Origin: Oceanimonas doudoroffii
Lineage (GTDB): Bacteria; Pseudomonadota; Gammaproteobacteria; Enterobacterales; Aeromonadaceae
NCBI RefSeq assembly: GCF_002242685.1
Contig: NZ_NBIM01000001.1
Location: 248,001-312,000 of the forward strand
Direction of reading: 5' to 3'
DNA: 64,000 nucleotides
The translations under genes were made by a program, and so were the position numbers. The notes beneath the pieces were generated by a model. It did no database searches. It saw only the letters and a program-made list of their open reading frames with translations, and was not told the origin of the DNA. Shown one piece after another: positions 26,209-35,125 of this stretch; position 1 is the first letter of the stretch, and each line of letters opens with the position of its first letter.

Positions 26209-27329
26209 AAATAACGCGCATTGAGCTGTATCAGGTGGATCTGCCCTACGCCGGTGGCGTGTATCACCTGTCGGGCGGACGGGAATACCGCAGTTTTGAC
26301 GCCACCATGGTGCGCATCCTCACCGATACCGGGCTGGAGGGATGGGGGGAGAGCACGCCGTTCGGCTCGACCTATATTGCGTCTCATGCCCTTGGCGCTC
26401 GGGCCGGCATTGCCGAGATAGCCCCGCACCTGCTGGGCAGGGATCCTCGCCAGGTGGATCGCATTTATGACGCCATGGACCATGCCCTGGTGGGGCATAA
26501 CCATGCCAAGTCCGCGATTGATCTGGCCTGCTGGGATCTTTTTGGCAAGTCGGTGGGGCTACCGGTATGCGAGCTGCTGGGCGGCTCAACCGGTAAACGG
26601 CTGCCGGTGATCTCCTCCATTCATGCCGAAGCGCCGGAGGCGATGCGGGCCAATGTGGCGCGCCATCGTGAGCTGGGTTATCTGGGGCACTCCATCAAGA
26701 TTGGCGCCCTCGACAGCGAAGGCGGCCCGGTGCTGGATGCGGAACGCATCAAGGCCAGCCTGGCGGATCAGAAACCGGGCGAGTTCTTTATTGTGGATGC
26801 CAATGGCGGCCTGACTCCGGAGCTGGCCCTGCGGGTGTTGCGGCTGTTGCCCGAGGGCCTCGACTTTGTGCTGGAGGCGCCCTGCAAAACCTGGCGCGAG
26901 ACCAAGTCTCTGCGCCGGCGTTGTGAAGTACCCATATTCCTCGATGAGATGGTTCAGCAGGACGAAGATCTGGTGCTGGCGGTGAGCGAGGATCTGGCCG
27001 ACGGCTTTGGCCTGAAAATCTCCAAGGCCGGCGGCCTGACCCGGGGCCGCCGCCACCGGGACATTGGCGTGGCGGCCGGGCTGACCATGAGCGTGCAGGA
27101 AACCGTGGGCTCCACCATTGCCTTTGCGGCCATTGCTCACCTGGGGGCGACGGTGCCGGAGCGCCACCTGCGCTGCATTCTGGACACCAGAGACATGGTC
27201 GCTATCACCACGGCGGACTTCGATGCCCCCATCATCGATGGCGGCGTGCTGGTGCCAAACAGCCCCGGTCTTGGCATTCGCGTGTATCAAAACGTGCTGG
27301 GACAGCCCCTGCAGGTGTGGGGAGACTGA
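26205..27329 (+). CDS. Enolase-superfamily enzyme, mandelate racemase/muconate lactonizing type
   Basis: 374 residues, overlapping the MDR stop by 4 nt. Metal ligands are D198 (VDANGG), E224 (LEAPC) and D247 (LDEMV). The acid/base lysines are K165 (HSIKIG) and K271 (LKISKAGG). This pair of lysines on opposite faces is found in the racemases, cycloisomerases and cis-3-hydroxyproline dehydratases of the MLE subgroup. It is a paralogue of the HpbD-like enzyme encoded next, but differs in the last barrel motif (QETVGS instead of DDSWGGD), so the substrate should differ. A proline-type dehydratase or epimerase is a fair guess. Confidence 0.82.
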   Translation: MKITRIELYQVDLPYAGGVYHLSGGREYRSFDATMVRILTDTGLEGWGESTPFGSTYIASHALGARAGIAEIAPHLLGRDPRQVDRIYDAMDHALVGHNHAKSAIDLACWDLFGKSVGLPVCELLGGSTGKRLPVISSIHAEAPEAMRANVARHRELGYLGHSIKIGALDSEGGPVLDAERIKASLADQKPGEFFIVDANGGLTPELALRVLRLLPEGLDFVLEAPCKTWRETKSLRRRCEVPIFLDEMVQQDEDLVLAVSEDLADGFGLKISKAGGLTRGRRHRDIGVAAGLTMSVQETVGSTIAFAAIAHLGATVPERHLRCILDTRDMVAITTADFDAPIIDGGVLVPNSPGLGIRVYQNVLGQPLQVWGD

Positions 27330-27418
27330 GCAAGGCAGCGTGTTGATAAAGGAATGATTCGGGCGAGGAAACATGACGGCATAAACCCGCCCGTTCCCAT
27401 GATGACGGAGAAGATCCC

Positions 27419-28522
27419 ATGAAAATTACCGAAATCCACATTTACCGGCACGAATTACCGGTGATGAATGGCCCCTACAAGCTGGCGCTGGCCGATGTCT
27501 GGTCCCTGTCCACCACCCTGGTCAAGCTGGTGGCCGATAACGGCCTGATTGGCTGGGGCGAGACCTGCCCGGTCGGCCCCACCTACGCGGAATCTCATGC
27601 CGACGGCGCCGTGGCGGCACTCAGCGTCATGGCGACAGGTCTTCTTGGCACCGAGGTGTTGCCGGTACCGCTGCACCGGCGCATGGATGCGTTGCTCACG
27701 GGCCACAACTATGCCAAGGCCGCCATCGACATTGCCGCCCATGACCTTCTGGGCAAGCACCTCGGCGTCAGTGTGTCCGACCTGCTGGGGGGCGCGGTCA
27801 CGGACAGCGTGCCTTCCTACTACTCCACCGTTATTGGGACACCGGACGAAACCGCCCGGATCGCGGCGGAAAAACGGGCTGAAGGGTATCCACGCCTGCA
27901 GGTCAAGGTAGGCGGCAGGGCGGTCGAGGAAGACATCGAAATCCTGCACAAGGTGTGGGAAGTGATCCGCGGCTCGGGCATGCGGCTGGCGGCGGATGGC
28001 AATCGCAGCCTGACCACCCGTGATGCGCTGCGGCTCAGCCGGGAATGTCTGCATATTCCCTTTATCATGGAGCAGCCCTGCAACACCATTGAGGATTTGC
28101 AAAAGATCCGGCCGCAGGTGAGTCATGGTATCTACATGGATGAAAATGGCGTCAACCTGAATACGGCGATCACCGCCGCCGGCACCGGGCTGGTTGACGG
28201 CTTCGGCATGAAGGTCACCCGGATTGGCGGGCTGCACCCCATGCGGGCGTTCCGCGATATCTGCGCCGCACGCAACCTGCCGCACACCTGCGACGATTCC
28301 TGGGGGGGAGACATCATCGCCGCCGCCTGTACCCATATAGGTGCTACGGTTGCCCCGGAATTGCTTGAAGGAGTCTGGCTGGCCGAGCCCTATAACGCCG
28401 GCCACTACGATCCGGAAAACGGAATCCGTATTGAAGGTGGTTACATCAAGCGGCCCCAGGGGCCGGGTTTGGGCGTCCTGCCCGACGAAGCCCTCTTTGG
28501 TGCGCCGGTAGCGTCGTACTGA
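27419..28522 (+). CDS. hpbD: 4-hydroxyproline betaine 2-epimerase / proline betaine racemase (HpbD)
   Basis: 367 residues, start with GGAG upstream. It closely follows the Pelagibaca HpbD sequence as I remember it, including [33 protein letters not shown] and [12 protein letters not shown]. Acid/base lysines are K163 (LQVKVGG) and K265 (GMKVTRIGG). Magnesium ligands are D193, E219 and D241. Y56, D292 and W320 are present, the residues I recall as the cage for the quaternary ammonium. The enzyme inverts C2 of (hydroxy)proline betaine before N-demethylation. It is 90 bp after the first enolase-superfamily gene and downstream of the Rieske operon, which fits the known genomic context of HpbD with Rieske demethylases. 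Confidence 0.9.
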   Translation: MKITEIHIYRHELPVMNGPYKLALADVWSLSTTLVKLVADNGLIGWGETCPVGPTYAESHADGAVAALSVMATGLLGTEVLPVPLHRRMDALLTGHNYAKAAIDIAAHDLLGKHLGVSVSDLLGGAVTDSVPSYYSTVIGTPDETARIAAEKRAEGYPRLQVKVGGRAVEEDIEILHKVWEVIRGSGMRLAADGNRSLTTRDALRLSRECLHIPFIMEQPCNTIEDLQKIRPQVSHGIYMDENGVNLNTAITAAGTGLVDGFGMKVTRIGGLHPMRAFRDICAARNLPHTCDDSWGGDIIAAACTHIGATVAPELLEGVWLAEPYNAGHYDPENGIRIEGGYIKRPQGPGLGVLPDEALFGAPVASY

Positions 28523-28534
28523 ACATGAACCAGG

Positions 28535-28577
28535 CCCTGCACAACGATGATAATCCAGGGGTGTGCAGGGTTTGTTT
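28535..28577 (+). terminator. Hairpin after hpbD
   Basis: A perfect 9-bp stem (CCCTGCACA/TGTGCAGGG) with an 18-nt loop is followed by TTTGTTTG. It starts 13 nt after the hpbD stop. Confidence 0.6.
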
Positions 28578-28649
28578 GATCAGCCCGGCGGCCACTTCTC
28601 CCTCATTTATGGCTGCCTTTCCATGCCCTCGAAAAGGGGGAGAGCTCCT

Positions 28650-29195
28650 TTACCCGCCGTGCCCGGCCAGCAACCGGGCGGCGAGCTGCCGGGCCTGCTG
28701 CGCGGCGGCGGCCCCGCCGATAACGGGCGCACGGGAGACCGCACCTTCCAGGAGCAGCATCAGGCTTTCCGCCCGGTCTCGCAGCCGCTCCGGCGTGTCG
28801 TCATCGAGTTGCCGGCAAAGGCATTCCAGCTCCCGCCGTTTGTGGGTCAGCGCCAGCTCGGTAATGGTGGCGTCCTTGTGGCTGTATTCGCCCAGCGCGC
28901 GCAGAAACAGGCAGCCTTTTTCTCCTTCCTGCGCAAACCACTGCTCCAGTTCATCAAAGATGGCCAGGCAATCGTCCCTGGCGTCATCGGCGGAGCGGGT
29001 GAGCCGGGAGAGAAAGCGGGTTTCACGCTGTTGCAGCACGGCGATAACCAGCTGCTCCTTGGAGGGAAAGTGGCGATACAGGGTACGCGGCGTGACCCCG
29101 GCTTCCCGGACGATTTGATCGATGCCGGTACCGTGAAAGCCTTGCCGGTAAAACAGCCGCTCGGCCGTATTCAGAATATCGTCCCGCTTGCTCAT
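28650..29195 (-). CDS. TetR-family transcriptional regulator
   Basis: 181 residues. The N-terminal helix-turn-helix is typical: ILNTAERLFYRQGFHGTGID then QIVREAGVTPRTLYRHFPSK. The C-terminal ligand domain resembles the YcdC/TetR_C group with LEQWFAQEGEKGCLFLRALGE. It is transcribed leftward and convergent with hpbD. Its promoter contains nested inverted repeats that could be its own operator. It may control the isochorismatase-family gene upstream or the hpbD transcript. No ligand can be named. Confidence 0.88.
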   Translation of the reverse strand: MSKRDDILNTAERLFYRQGFHGTGIDQIVREAGVTPRTLYRHFPSKEQLVIAVLQQRETRFLSRLTRSADDARDDCLAIFDELEQWFAQEGEKGCLFLRALGEYSHKDATITELALTHKRRELECLCRQLDDDTPERLRDRAESLMLLLEGAVSRAPVIGGAAAAQQARQLAARLLAGHGG

Positions 29196-29227
29196 AGGTA
29201 TCTCTGTATAGCAGTCGTTATACCTAT
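29194..29227. promoter_or_regulatory. Nested palindromes at the TetR gene start, likely autoregulatory operator
   Basis: ATAGGTAT (29194-29201) pairs with ATACCTAT (29220-29227), and inside it GTATA (29206-29210) pairs with TATAC (29219-29223). The outer repeat touches the TetR start codon, a usual place for an autorepressor site. Confidence 0.55.
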
Positions 29228-29316
29228 CTTATGTTTGGTTTTGCCGGTTTGCAATGGGGGGGGATGTAAGGGGGGCTTATGCCCCCCGGGGCAGGCATCG
29301 GCTCGCCCGCTGTGAT

Positions 29317-29868
29317 TCAGGCTCTGGCCAGGTAGTCGTCGGTTGAGATCACGCTGGCATAGCCAAACTCAAACGCAGCCATCATGGCGGCGTGCACCTG
29401 GGCGGCCGGTGCGGTCACGCCGCCATAGGTGAGATCCAGGGTGGCACAGGCGTCGTGCAATACCGTGACCGGGTAGCCCATGTCGGCCGCCGCGCGTACT
29501 CCCGCATCCACACACATATGGCTCATGGCACCGATAATGACGACCTCTTCCACACCCTGTGCATCCAGCCGCTGCTTGAGATCCGTCTCGCGGAACGAGT
29601 TGACATGGTTCTTGACGATAACCGGCTCGTTCTCGGCCGGCGCCACGGCGGGCATGATGTTGACGCCGTCGGTGCCCGGCACGAAAAACGGAGCCTCGCT
29701 GCCGGAGAACTCGTGCCGAATATGAAACACCGGTATGCCCTGCTCGCGGGCATCGGCAAGGATCCTGACGGCATTGGCTACCGCCGCCTCAATGCCGCTC
29801 AGGGGCAGCTTGCCGGTGGGCAGATATTCGTTTTGAAGGTCGATCACGATCAGTCCGCGTTGTTTCAT
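29317..29868 (-). CDS. Isochorismatase-family cysteine hydrolase
   Basis: 183 residues. The catalytic triad of the family is present: D10 (VIDLQNEY), K86 (IVKNHVNSF) and nucleophile C119 (MSHMCVDAG). The fold is shared by nicotinamidase, N-carbamoylsarcosine amidase and YcaC-type hydrolases. The substrate pocket cannot be assigned. Given the sarcosine and betaine genes in this window an amidase for an N-methyl or carbamoyl amino acid is imaginable, but nothing in the sequence supports a specific choice. It is 121 bp upstream of the TetR gene in the same direction. Confidence 0.85.
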   Translation of the reverse strand: MKQRGLIVIDLQNEYLPTGKLPLSGIEAAVANAVRILADAREQGIPVFHIRHEFSGSEAPFFVPGTDGVNIMPAVAPAENEPVIVKNHVNSFRETDLKQRLDAQGVEEVVIIGAMSHMCVDAGVRAAADMGYPVTVLHDACATLDLTYGGVTAPAAQVHAAMMAAFEFGYASVISTDDYLARA

Positions 29869-30103
29869 GGTGCTGTCTCCTCATTGGTTGGAGGTGTCAT
29901 TGTGCTCGCCAGGTAACAAGGCGAACAGTGTCGCTGACGACAATCTTGGGGGTGATAGCGACAAAGTGCCGGCCGCAAGCCAGCACATGCCCGAATGGGC
30001 GCCGTGCAGGGTGTTTTTCTTGATCATGGTCGCCGTGCTGCATTCAAAGGTGCGGTCAGCCGAATTCACGATCTGCCAGGAAGGCGCCCTGCGCATGTTT
30101 AAG
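29869..30103. other. Intergenic stretch without recognised gene
   Basis: 235 bp between the isochorismatase-family gene start and the LysR stop. A short open frame crosses it but shows no ribosome site or recognisable protein. No clear hairpin or repeat. Confidence 0.4.
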
Positions 30104-30970
30104 CTATGAGGCGCCTGAAATGCGAAGGGTTTTAACCAGTACTTCATAGAGCCTGTCTACCGCTTCCGCACCTTTGGAAGCCTGGCTTCTGATCACGGTC
30201 ACTTCCATGGGGGCCAGGGGGCCCAGACCGTGATCACTGCCCAGAATTTCAAGGTGGGCGGGCACACTGCACTGGGTCAGCACGGCAATGGCCAGCCCGC
30301 TTTCAACGGCGGCAATTTGCCCGGCCAGGCTGGAGCTGTTGTACACCACCCGGTATCGGCGCCCCTGCAACGCCAGGGTGTTAATGGCATTGTGCTTGGC
30401 GAGACTGGTGCTTTCATACACGGCAATGGGCAAGGGATCCCGTCGCCAGACTTCAAATTGCGGGGAGCCAACCCATACCATGGGCTCGTAAAACAGAAAG
30501 GCGCCCTTTCTGGAGTCCCGGGAAACCAGTGCCAGATCCAGATCTCCACGCTCAATACGAGGAATAAGGGAGGTCGATTGCTCGCAGTTCAGCTCGATTT
30601 CCACCTTGCCGTGATAGGGCGCGAACCGTTTGAGCGCCGGAGTCAGATAGGTGGCGGCATAGTCATCCGGTACCCCGAGGCGAATGCGACCAGTGAGCTC
30701 CTTGCCATGAAATGCCGCCTGGGTCTCGGCATGTAAATCGAGCATGCGGCGGGCATACCCCAGTAGCGTTTGGCCTTCCGGCGTCAGTTGATGCTGGCGT
30801 GGCCCCCGCAACAGCAGCTGGCATTCCAGCGCGGCCTCCAGCTTTTTAAGCTGCATGCTGACCGCAGACTGGGAGCGGTGTACTTGTGGCGCCGCGGCGG
30901 AGAGCGAGCCGGCATCCACCACGGCAACAAAGCATTTGAGCCAGTCCATCTGCAGGTCTTGATAGGTCAT
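30104..30970 (-). CDS. LysR-family regulator divergent from azlCD
   Basis: 288 residues. The DNA-binding domain reads FVAVVDAGSLSAAAPQVHRS then QSAVSMQLKKLEAALECQLL, with a standard effector domain beginning GRIRLGVPDDYAATYLTPAL, as in many LysR proteins linked to amino-acid exporters. It is divergent from an azlCD pair with 117 bp between the starts, which makes it the probable regulator of that exporter. Confidence 0.9.
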   Translation of the reverse strand: MTYQDLQMDWLKCFVAVVDAGSLSAAAPQVHRSQSAVSMQLKKLEAALECQLLLRGPRQHQLTPEGQTLLGYARRMLDLHAETQAAFHGKELTGRIRLGVPDDYAATYLTPALKRFAPYHGKVEIELNCEQSTSLIPRIERGDLDLALVSRDSRKGAFLFYEPMVWVGSPQFEVWRRDPLPIAVYESTSLAKHNAINTLALQGRRYRVVYNSSSLAGQIAAVESGLAIAVLTQCSVPAHLEILGSDHGLGPLAPMEVTVIRSQASKGAEAVDRLYEVLVKTLRISGAS

Positions 30971-31087
30971 GTTGTCGAGGCTCTTTATTAGGTTATCGAA
31001 TGGTTTGTTTTTGAATTATTCGCTTTTATAAAGATTATGCCAACTGCACAGTAGCGGAGTAAGAAACAGCACTGTGAGGTTCAGCAA

Positions 31088-31804
31088 ATGACAACCGCCA
31101 ATACCGGGTTATATCAACTCGACGGCTCACTGATCTGGTCCGGTTTTCGGCAACTGGCGCCCATTTCCGTGTTTGTTACCGTCTTTGGTGCGGCCTTTGG
31201 ACTGGCCGCAAAGCAAAAAGGCCTGAGTGACACATCGATCATTGCCATGAGTGCCCTGGCCTTCTCTGGTTATGCCCAGTTCGCACTGTTGGAGCAGTGG
31301 GGGGCACAGATCCCGCTCTTTGCCATGCTGATGACGGCCCTGGCCATCAATGCCCGGCACCTGCTGATGGGGGCCACGCTTTATCCCTGGCTATGCCGGC
31401 TGACCCCGGCAAAACGCTATGGCGTGATGCTGCTTGCCTCCGACGCCAACTGGGCCATGTCCATGCGGGCATTCAGTGGCGGCAGGCCGGGGTTTGGCCT
31501 GTTACTGGGCGGTGGCCTGGCCCTGTGGTTCTTCTGGGTGTCCGGCACCTGGCTTGGCGTCTATTTTGGCAATGCCATCAGTCACCCCGAAAGGCTGGGG
31601 CTGGACATGGTGATGGGATGCTTCCTGCTGGCCATGGCCGTTGGTGGAGAAAAAAGCCCGCGCATGCTGATCATCTGGTTGGTGGCGGCCCTGTCATCCT
31701 TGCTGGCCTATTGGTACTTGCCGGACAACAGCCATGTGCTTGTGGGCGCCCTGGCCGGGGGAGTGGTTGGCACCGTATGGGGAACGCACGACCATGAACA
31801 TTGA
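31088..31804 (+). CDS. azlC: AzlC-family branched-chain amino acid exporter subunit
   Basis: 238 residues with about seven or eight membrane helices. The family marks are PISVFVTVFGAAFGLAAKQK, LAFSGYAQFALLEQWGA and MLMTALAINARHLLMGATLY. AzlC and the small AzlD form an inner-membrane exporter for branched-chain or related amino acids (BrnFE/YgaZH type). The azlD start lies inside the last 11 bases of this gene. Confidence 0.9.
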   Translation: MTTANTGLYQLDGSLIWSGFRQLAPISVFVTVFGAAFGLAAKQKGLSDTSIIAMSALAFSGYAQFALLEQWGAQIPLFAMLMTALAINARHLLMGATLYPWLCRLTPAKRYGVMLLASDANWAMSMRAFSGGRPGFGLLLGGGLALWFFWVSGTWLGVYFGNAISHPERLGLDMVMGCFLLAMAVGGEKSPRMLIIWLVAALSSLLAYWYLPDNSHVLVGALAGGVVGTVWGTHDHEH

Positions 31805-32102
31805 AACTACCGGAACAGGGACCCTGGCTATTGTACTGATCATGGCATTGGTGGCCTTGGCAACCCGCTGGGGCGGTGTTTACCTGATGTCGTTCGTGCC
31901 CATCAATTATCGAGTGAAGCGGTTTATTCAGGCCATGTCGGGCTCTGTGCTGGTGGCGCTGCTGGCGCCCATGGCGGTAACGGGGGATAACGCCGCCCGA
32001 GTGGCCTTGCTGACCACGGCGGTGACCATGCTGCTGTTGAAAAAGCCCTTGCCGGCCATAGCCGGCGGCATGGTAGCCGCCGCCGTGATGCGGTATTTTT
32101 AG
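31794..32102 (+). CDS. azlD: AzlD-family small exporter subunit
   Basis: 102 residues from the ATG at 31794, overlapping azlC by 11 nt, which suggests translational coupling. Four hydrophobic segments and the conserved ATRWGGVYLM near the N-terminus are typical of AzlD, the partner of AzlC. Confidence 0.88.
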   Translation: MNIETTGTGTLAIVLIMALVALATRWGGVYLMSFVPINYRVKRFIQAMSGSVLVALLAPMAVTGDNAARVALLTTAVTMLLLKKPLPAIAGGMVAAAVMRYF

Positions 32103-32144
32103 TTCGCTTGATACTGATGGCTCGTTGAATGGAAGGGGGTGGGA

Positions 32145-32837
32145 ATGTCGTCATGCGCCGTTGCGCTGATTCCGGGGTTTATGCTGGATGAAACCCTGTG
32201 GAATGAATTTCAAGGCCATCTTCCCGAAACATGGTCGGTGCATACGCCATCTCTAAATGGCGGGCGGACCATTCGTGAAATAGCAGGGCGAATGGTGGCA
32301 TCACTGCCTTCCCGTGTGGTGCTGGTGGGCTTTTCATTGGGCGGCTACATCGCCCGGCAACTGGCGGCAGATTATCCCGAACGGGTAGAAGCGCTCATTC
32401 TCATCGCCAGCTCGCTGCGCGAGGATACGATGCAGCAAATGCAGTCAAAACAGCGTGCCATAGAGGCCTTGTCTGCGCACACCTTCACCGGACTGAGCGC
32501 GGGAACCATTGCCAGGTCGCTGCATCCAGATCGCGCTTCCGATACAGACCTGGTTTCCCGCATCAGAAAAATGGGAAGCCGGCTGGGCTATGAGGCCCTG
32601 GTGACGCAATCGGCACTACGCAGGGCGGATGTTCCTGCGGCAAGCCTGCGCTGCCCAACCCTGGTCATTGCCAGCGCAAACGATTCCCTGCGCTCCCTTG
32701 AAGAGGCCGATGAGCTGGTTGATGCCATTCCCGATGCGTCCCTTCAGGTGTGTTATGACAGTGGTCATATGATACCCCTGGAACAGCCTGATGAGCTGGC
32801 TGCCACGGTGCTTCGCTGGCTGAATTCGCGGCGCTAA
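32145..32837 (+). CDS. Alpha/beta hydrolase
   Basis: 230 residues from the ATG at 32145 with a purine-rich GGAAGGGGGT stretch upstream. The nucleophile elbow is GFSLGG, and the C-terminal histidine is in DSGHMIPLEQPDELA, so the serine-based triad looks intact. It has no signal peptide and is most like small esterases of the BioH/MenH type. It follows azlD by 42 nt and may share its transcript. Substrate unknown. Confidence 0.85.
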   Translation: MSSCAVALIPGFMLDETLWNEFQGHLPETWSVHTPSLNGGRTIREIAGRMVASLPSRVVLVGFSLGGYIARQLAADYPERVEALILIASSLREDTMQQMQSKQRAIEALSAHTFTGLSAGTIARSLHPDRASDTDLVSRIRKMGSRLGYEALVTQSALRRADVPAASLRCPTLVIASANDSLRSLEEADELVDAIPDASLQVCYDSGHMIPLEQPDELAATVLRWLNSRR

Positions 32838-32931
32838 GGGCCACTATAGCTCTCGGCCATTGCCCCTCAAAACCTGATATTGGCTGCCAGGGCGTTTGAT
32901 GGGCAGCCCGGGTTTCGTACAAGGCATTGAA

Positions 32932-33932
32932 TTACCTGGTGTGATGCTCCGCACTGACATGAGAGCCAAAACGGCGGCGATATTCGCCCGGTGACAGGCC
33001 CACCAAGCGAGTAAATACCTTGCGAAAGGCACCGGTATCACCATAGCCCACTTCCCAGGCCACCCGCTCTATGGTGGCGCCGCCAAATTGCAGCAGCTCC
33101 CGTGCCCGGCCCACCCGCAACCGCTGACAATACTCCGTGGTGGTCATGCCGGTGGCCTTTTGAAAGCGGCGCAACAGGTGCGTTGTTCCAGTCCGGCCTG
33201 CTCGGCCAGGCGTGCCAGTGCCATGTCTCTGGCGCCGGTGGCCTGCAGCCAGTGTTGCAGCTTGAGTACGGCGGCATCGCCATGGGTGAGGCGGGGGGAA
33301 AACACGCTGTAGTAACGCTGTTCACGACCGGGCGGGTCAACCAGCAGCATGCGGGCCGTTTCCAGCATCACGGAGGGCCCGAGCAGGCGATCCACCAGGC
33401 GCAGGCCCAGATCGGTCCAGGACATCAGGCCGCCGGCGGTAATGATGTCGCCGTCATCGATGATCAGTTTATCGGCGTCGACCCGCACCGAGGGAAAACG
33501 CTGCTGCAGGGTCTCGGCGTGGGTCCAGTGGGTGGTCATGCGGCGATGTGCCATCAGGCCGGTGGCCGCCAGCACAAAGGCGCCGGCGCATACCGAGCCG
33601 AGGATCACGCCTTCGCCATGGCGCTCCCGCAGCCAGCGCGCCAGGGGCGCCGCGGCCTGTTCACTCATGGGAGCACTCAGGCTGGGGGGCAGGATCAAGG
33701 CCGCCAGGGTGCCAGGGGAGGCGTGAGGGCAACTGTCAAAGGTGCGTTCGGGCGCGGTGGTTTCGGTATTTGCCAGCCAGTGACTGATGCGCAACACCGG
33801 TGTGTCGCCTTGCCCGTGGCCGACGGCGATGCGATTGGCCACGTCAAACAAATCGGTCAGCCCCAGCACCGCAGACTGCTGAGACCCCAAATAGCGGATG
33901 ATGCCGATTTCGATCAGTCTTCTTTCACTCAT
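32932..33932 (-). pseudogene. GlxA-type AraC regulator with a frameshift
   Basis: The N-terminal part (start at 33932, MSERRLIEIGIIRYLG) is a DJ-1/PfpI-like domain with GSVCAGAFVLAATGLMAHR, the usual GlxA pattern. The frame breaks near 33175-33190. Upstream it reads [11 protein letters not shown], and the next frame continues [20 protein letters not shown] to the end of a normal second helix-turn-helix (stop at 32932). Loss of one base after the RT codons would explain it. It could be a real mutation or a sequencing error. Its start overlaps the stop of the intact paralogue upstream (ATGA), so the two were one transcript. Confidence 0.82.
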
Positions 33933-34918
33933 GCGTTGCCTTGTCCTTGATTGCCGGCCTGTCGGCGCTGACAAAAACTGCGCCGGTAATCCGATGGCGA
34001 GGTGCCCAGCTGGGCGCTGAACTGCTGGCGCAGTGACAGAGGGGTGCTAAAGCCTGCCTCCGAGGCAATGCATTCTATGGGCATCTCGGTGGTTTCCAGC
34101 AGCAGTTGTGCCCGGGCTACCCGTTCGGCATTGAGCCACTTGAGCACTGTGGTACCGGTGGCTTCCCGAAAACGCCGGGTAAAGGTGCGCCGACTCATCA
34201 TCGCCACGTCGGCCAATTGATCGACCGTGAGCGGCTCGGACACATGCGCCCGGGCCCATTCCAGTACGCCGGGCAGGCGGTTCTCACTGTGGCGCTGTGG
34301 TACCGGCCGCTCTATGTACTGAGCCTGGCCGCCCTGACGGTGGGGTGGAGTGACCAGCAGCCGTGCCATGCGGTTGGCCGCGTCCGAGCCATGGCGTTCA
34401 CGCACCAGCTGCAGGCAACAGTCGATGGCAGCCACCGTACCCGCCGAGGTGATCACGCTGCCGTCTGCAACATAGAGCACATCCGGCCGGAACCGGGTGC
34501 GGGGAAAGCGCCGGGCAAACAGCTCTTTCGCCACCCAGTGGGTGGTGGCTTCACGGTCGTCGAGCAGGCCCGCGTCGCCCAGCACGAAGGCGCCCAGGCA
34601 CAAGCCCACGATTAATGCGCCCCGCGCATGGGCCCGGCGCAGGGCCCTGGTCAGCTTGGCCGGGGCCGGGGTCTCGGGATCACACCAGGCCGGCACTATG
34701 ATGATGTCGGCCTCGTCCATGGCGTCCAGCCCGTCCGGTACCTGGATCTCCAGCCCCTGATCGCTACGCACGGCCCCGGGCAGCAGTGCGCAGTGACGCA
34801 CCTCATACGCAGGAAAACCCGGGGGCGCGCCCATCACGCCAAAGGCCATGGCGGGGATGGAAAGCTGGAACAGGCTGACGCCTTCAAAGGCGAGCACGGC
34901 GATACGGGTGGGAGACAT
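33929..34918 (-). CDS. GlxA-type AraC-family transcriptional regulator
   Basis: 329 residues. An N-terminal DJ-1/PfpI-like domain (ADIIIVPAWCDPETPAPAKL, VGLCLGAFVLGDAGLLDDRE) is fused to a C-terminal AraC double helix-turn-helix (VDQLADVAMMSRRTFTRRFR and IECIASEAGFSTPLSLRQQF). It overlaps the frameshifted paralogue by 4 nt. GlxA-type proteins often control catabolism of quaternary amines and amino acids, as GbdR does. The target here is unknown. Confidence 0.88.
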   Translation of the reverse strand: MSPTRIAVLAFEGVSLFQLSIPAMAFGVMGAPPGFPAYEVRHCALLPGAVRSDQGLEIQVPDGLDAMDEADIIIVPAWCDPETPAPAKLTRALRRAHARGALIVGLCLGAFVLGDAGLLDDREATTHWVAKELFARRFPRTRFRPDVLYVADGSVITSAGTVAAIDCCLQLVRERHGSDAANRMARLLVTPPHRQGGQAQYIERPVPQRHSENRLPGVLEWARAHVSEPLTVDQLADVAMMSRRTFTRRFREATGTTVLKWLNAERVARAQLLLETTEMPIECIASEAGFSTPLSLRQQFSAQLGTSPSDYRRSFCQRRQAGNQGQGNA

Positions 34919-35125
34919 GGAGCACCTCGTCTAACAAGAATGGCCCAAAACTATCCAATATTGTCATTCGGGTCAATGGCGGCTCACTGTCGTTCCCGGC
35001 AAACTGATCTGGCTTAAACGGCCCGAGGCGTAGCCCGGGCCGACTCAGTTGCCACCGAAGCAGGACCGGACGACGCGCCTCTCAGGCGGGGACCGGAAAT
35101 GCTTCATTCAGACAGGAATTAATTT

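Noticed and set aside
29867..30109. A small plus-strand frame between the isochorismatase-family gene and the LysR gene
   Set aside because: No ribosome site and no recognisable protein, and it overlaps the end of the LysR gene.
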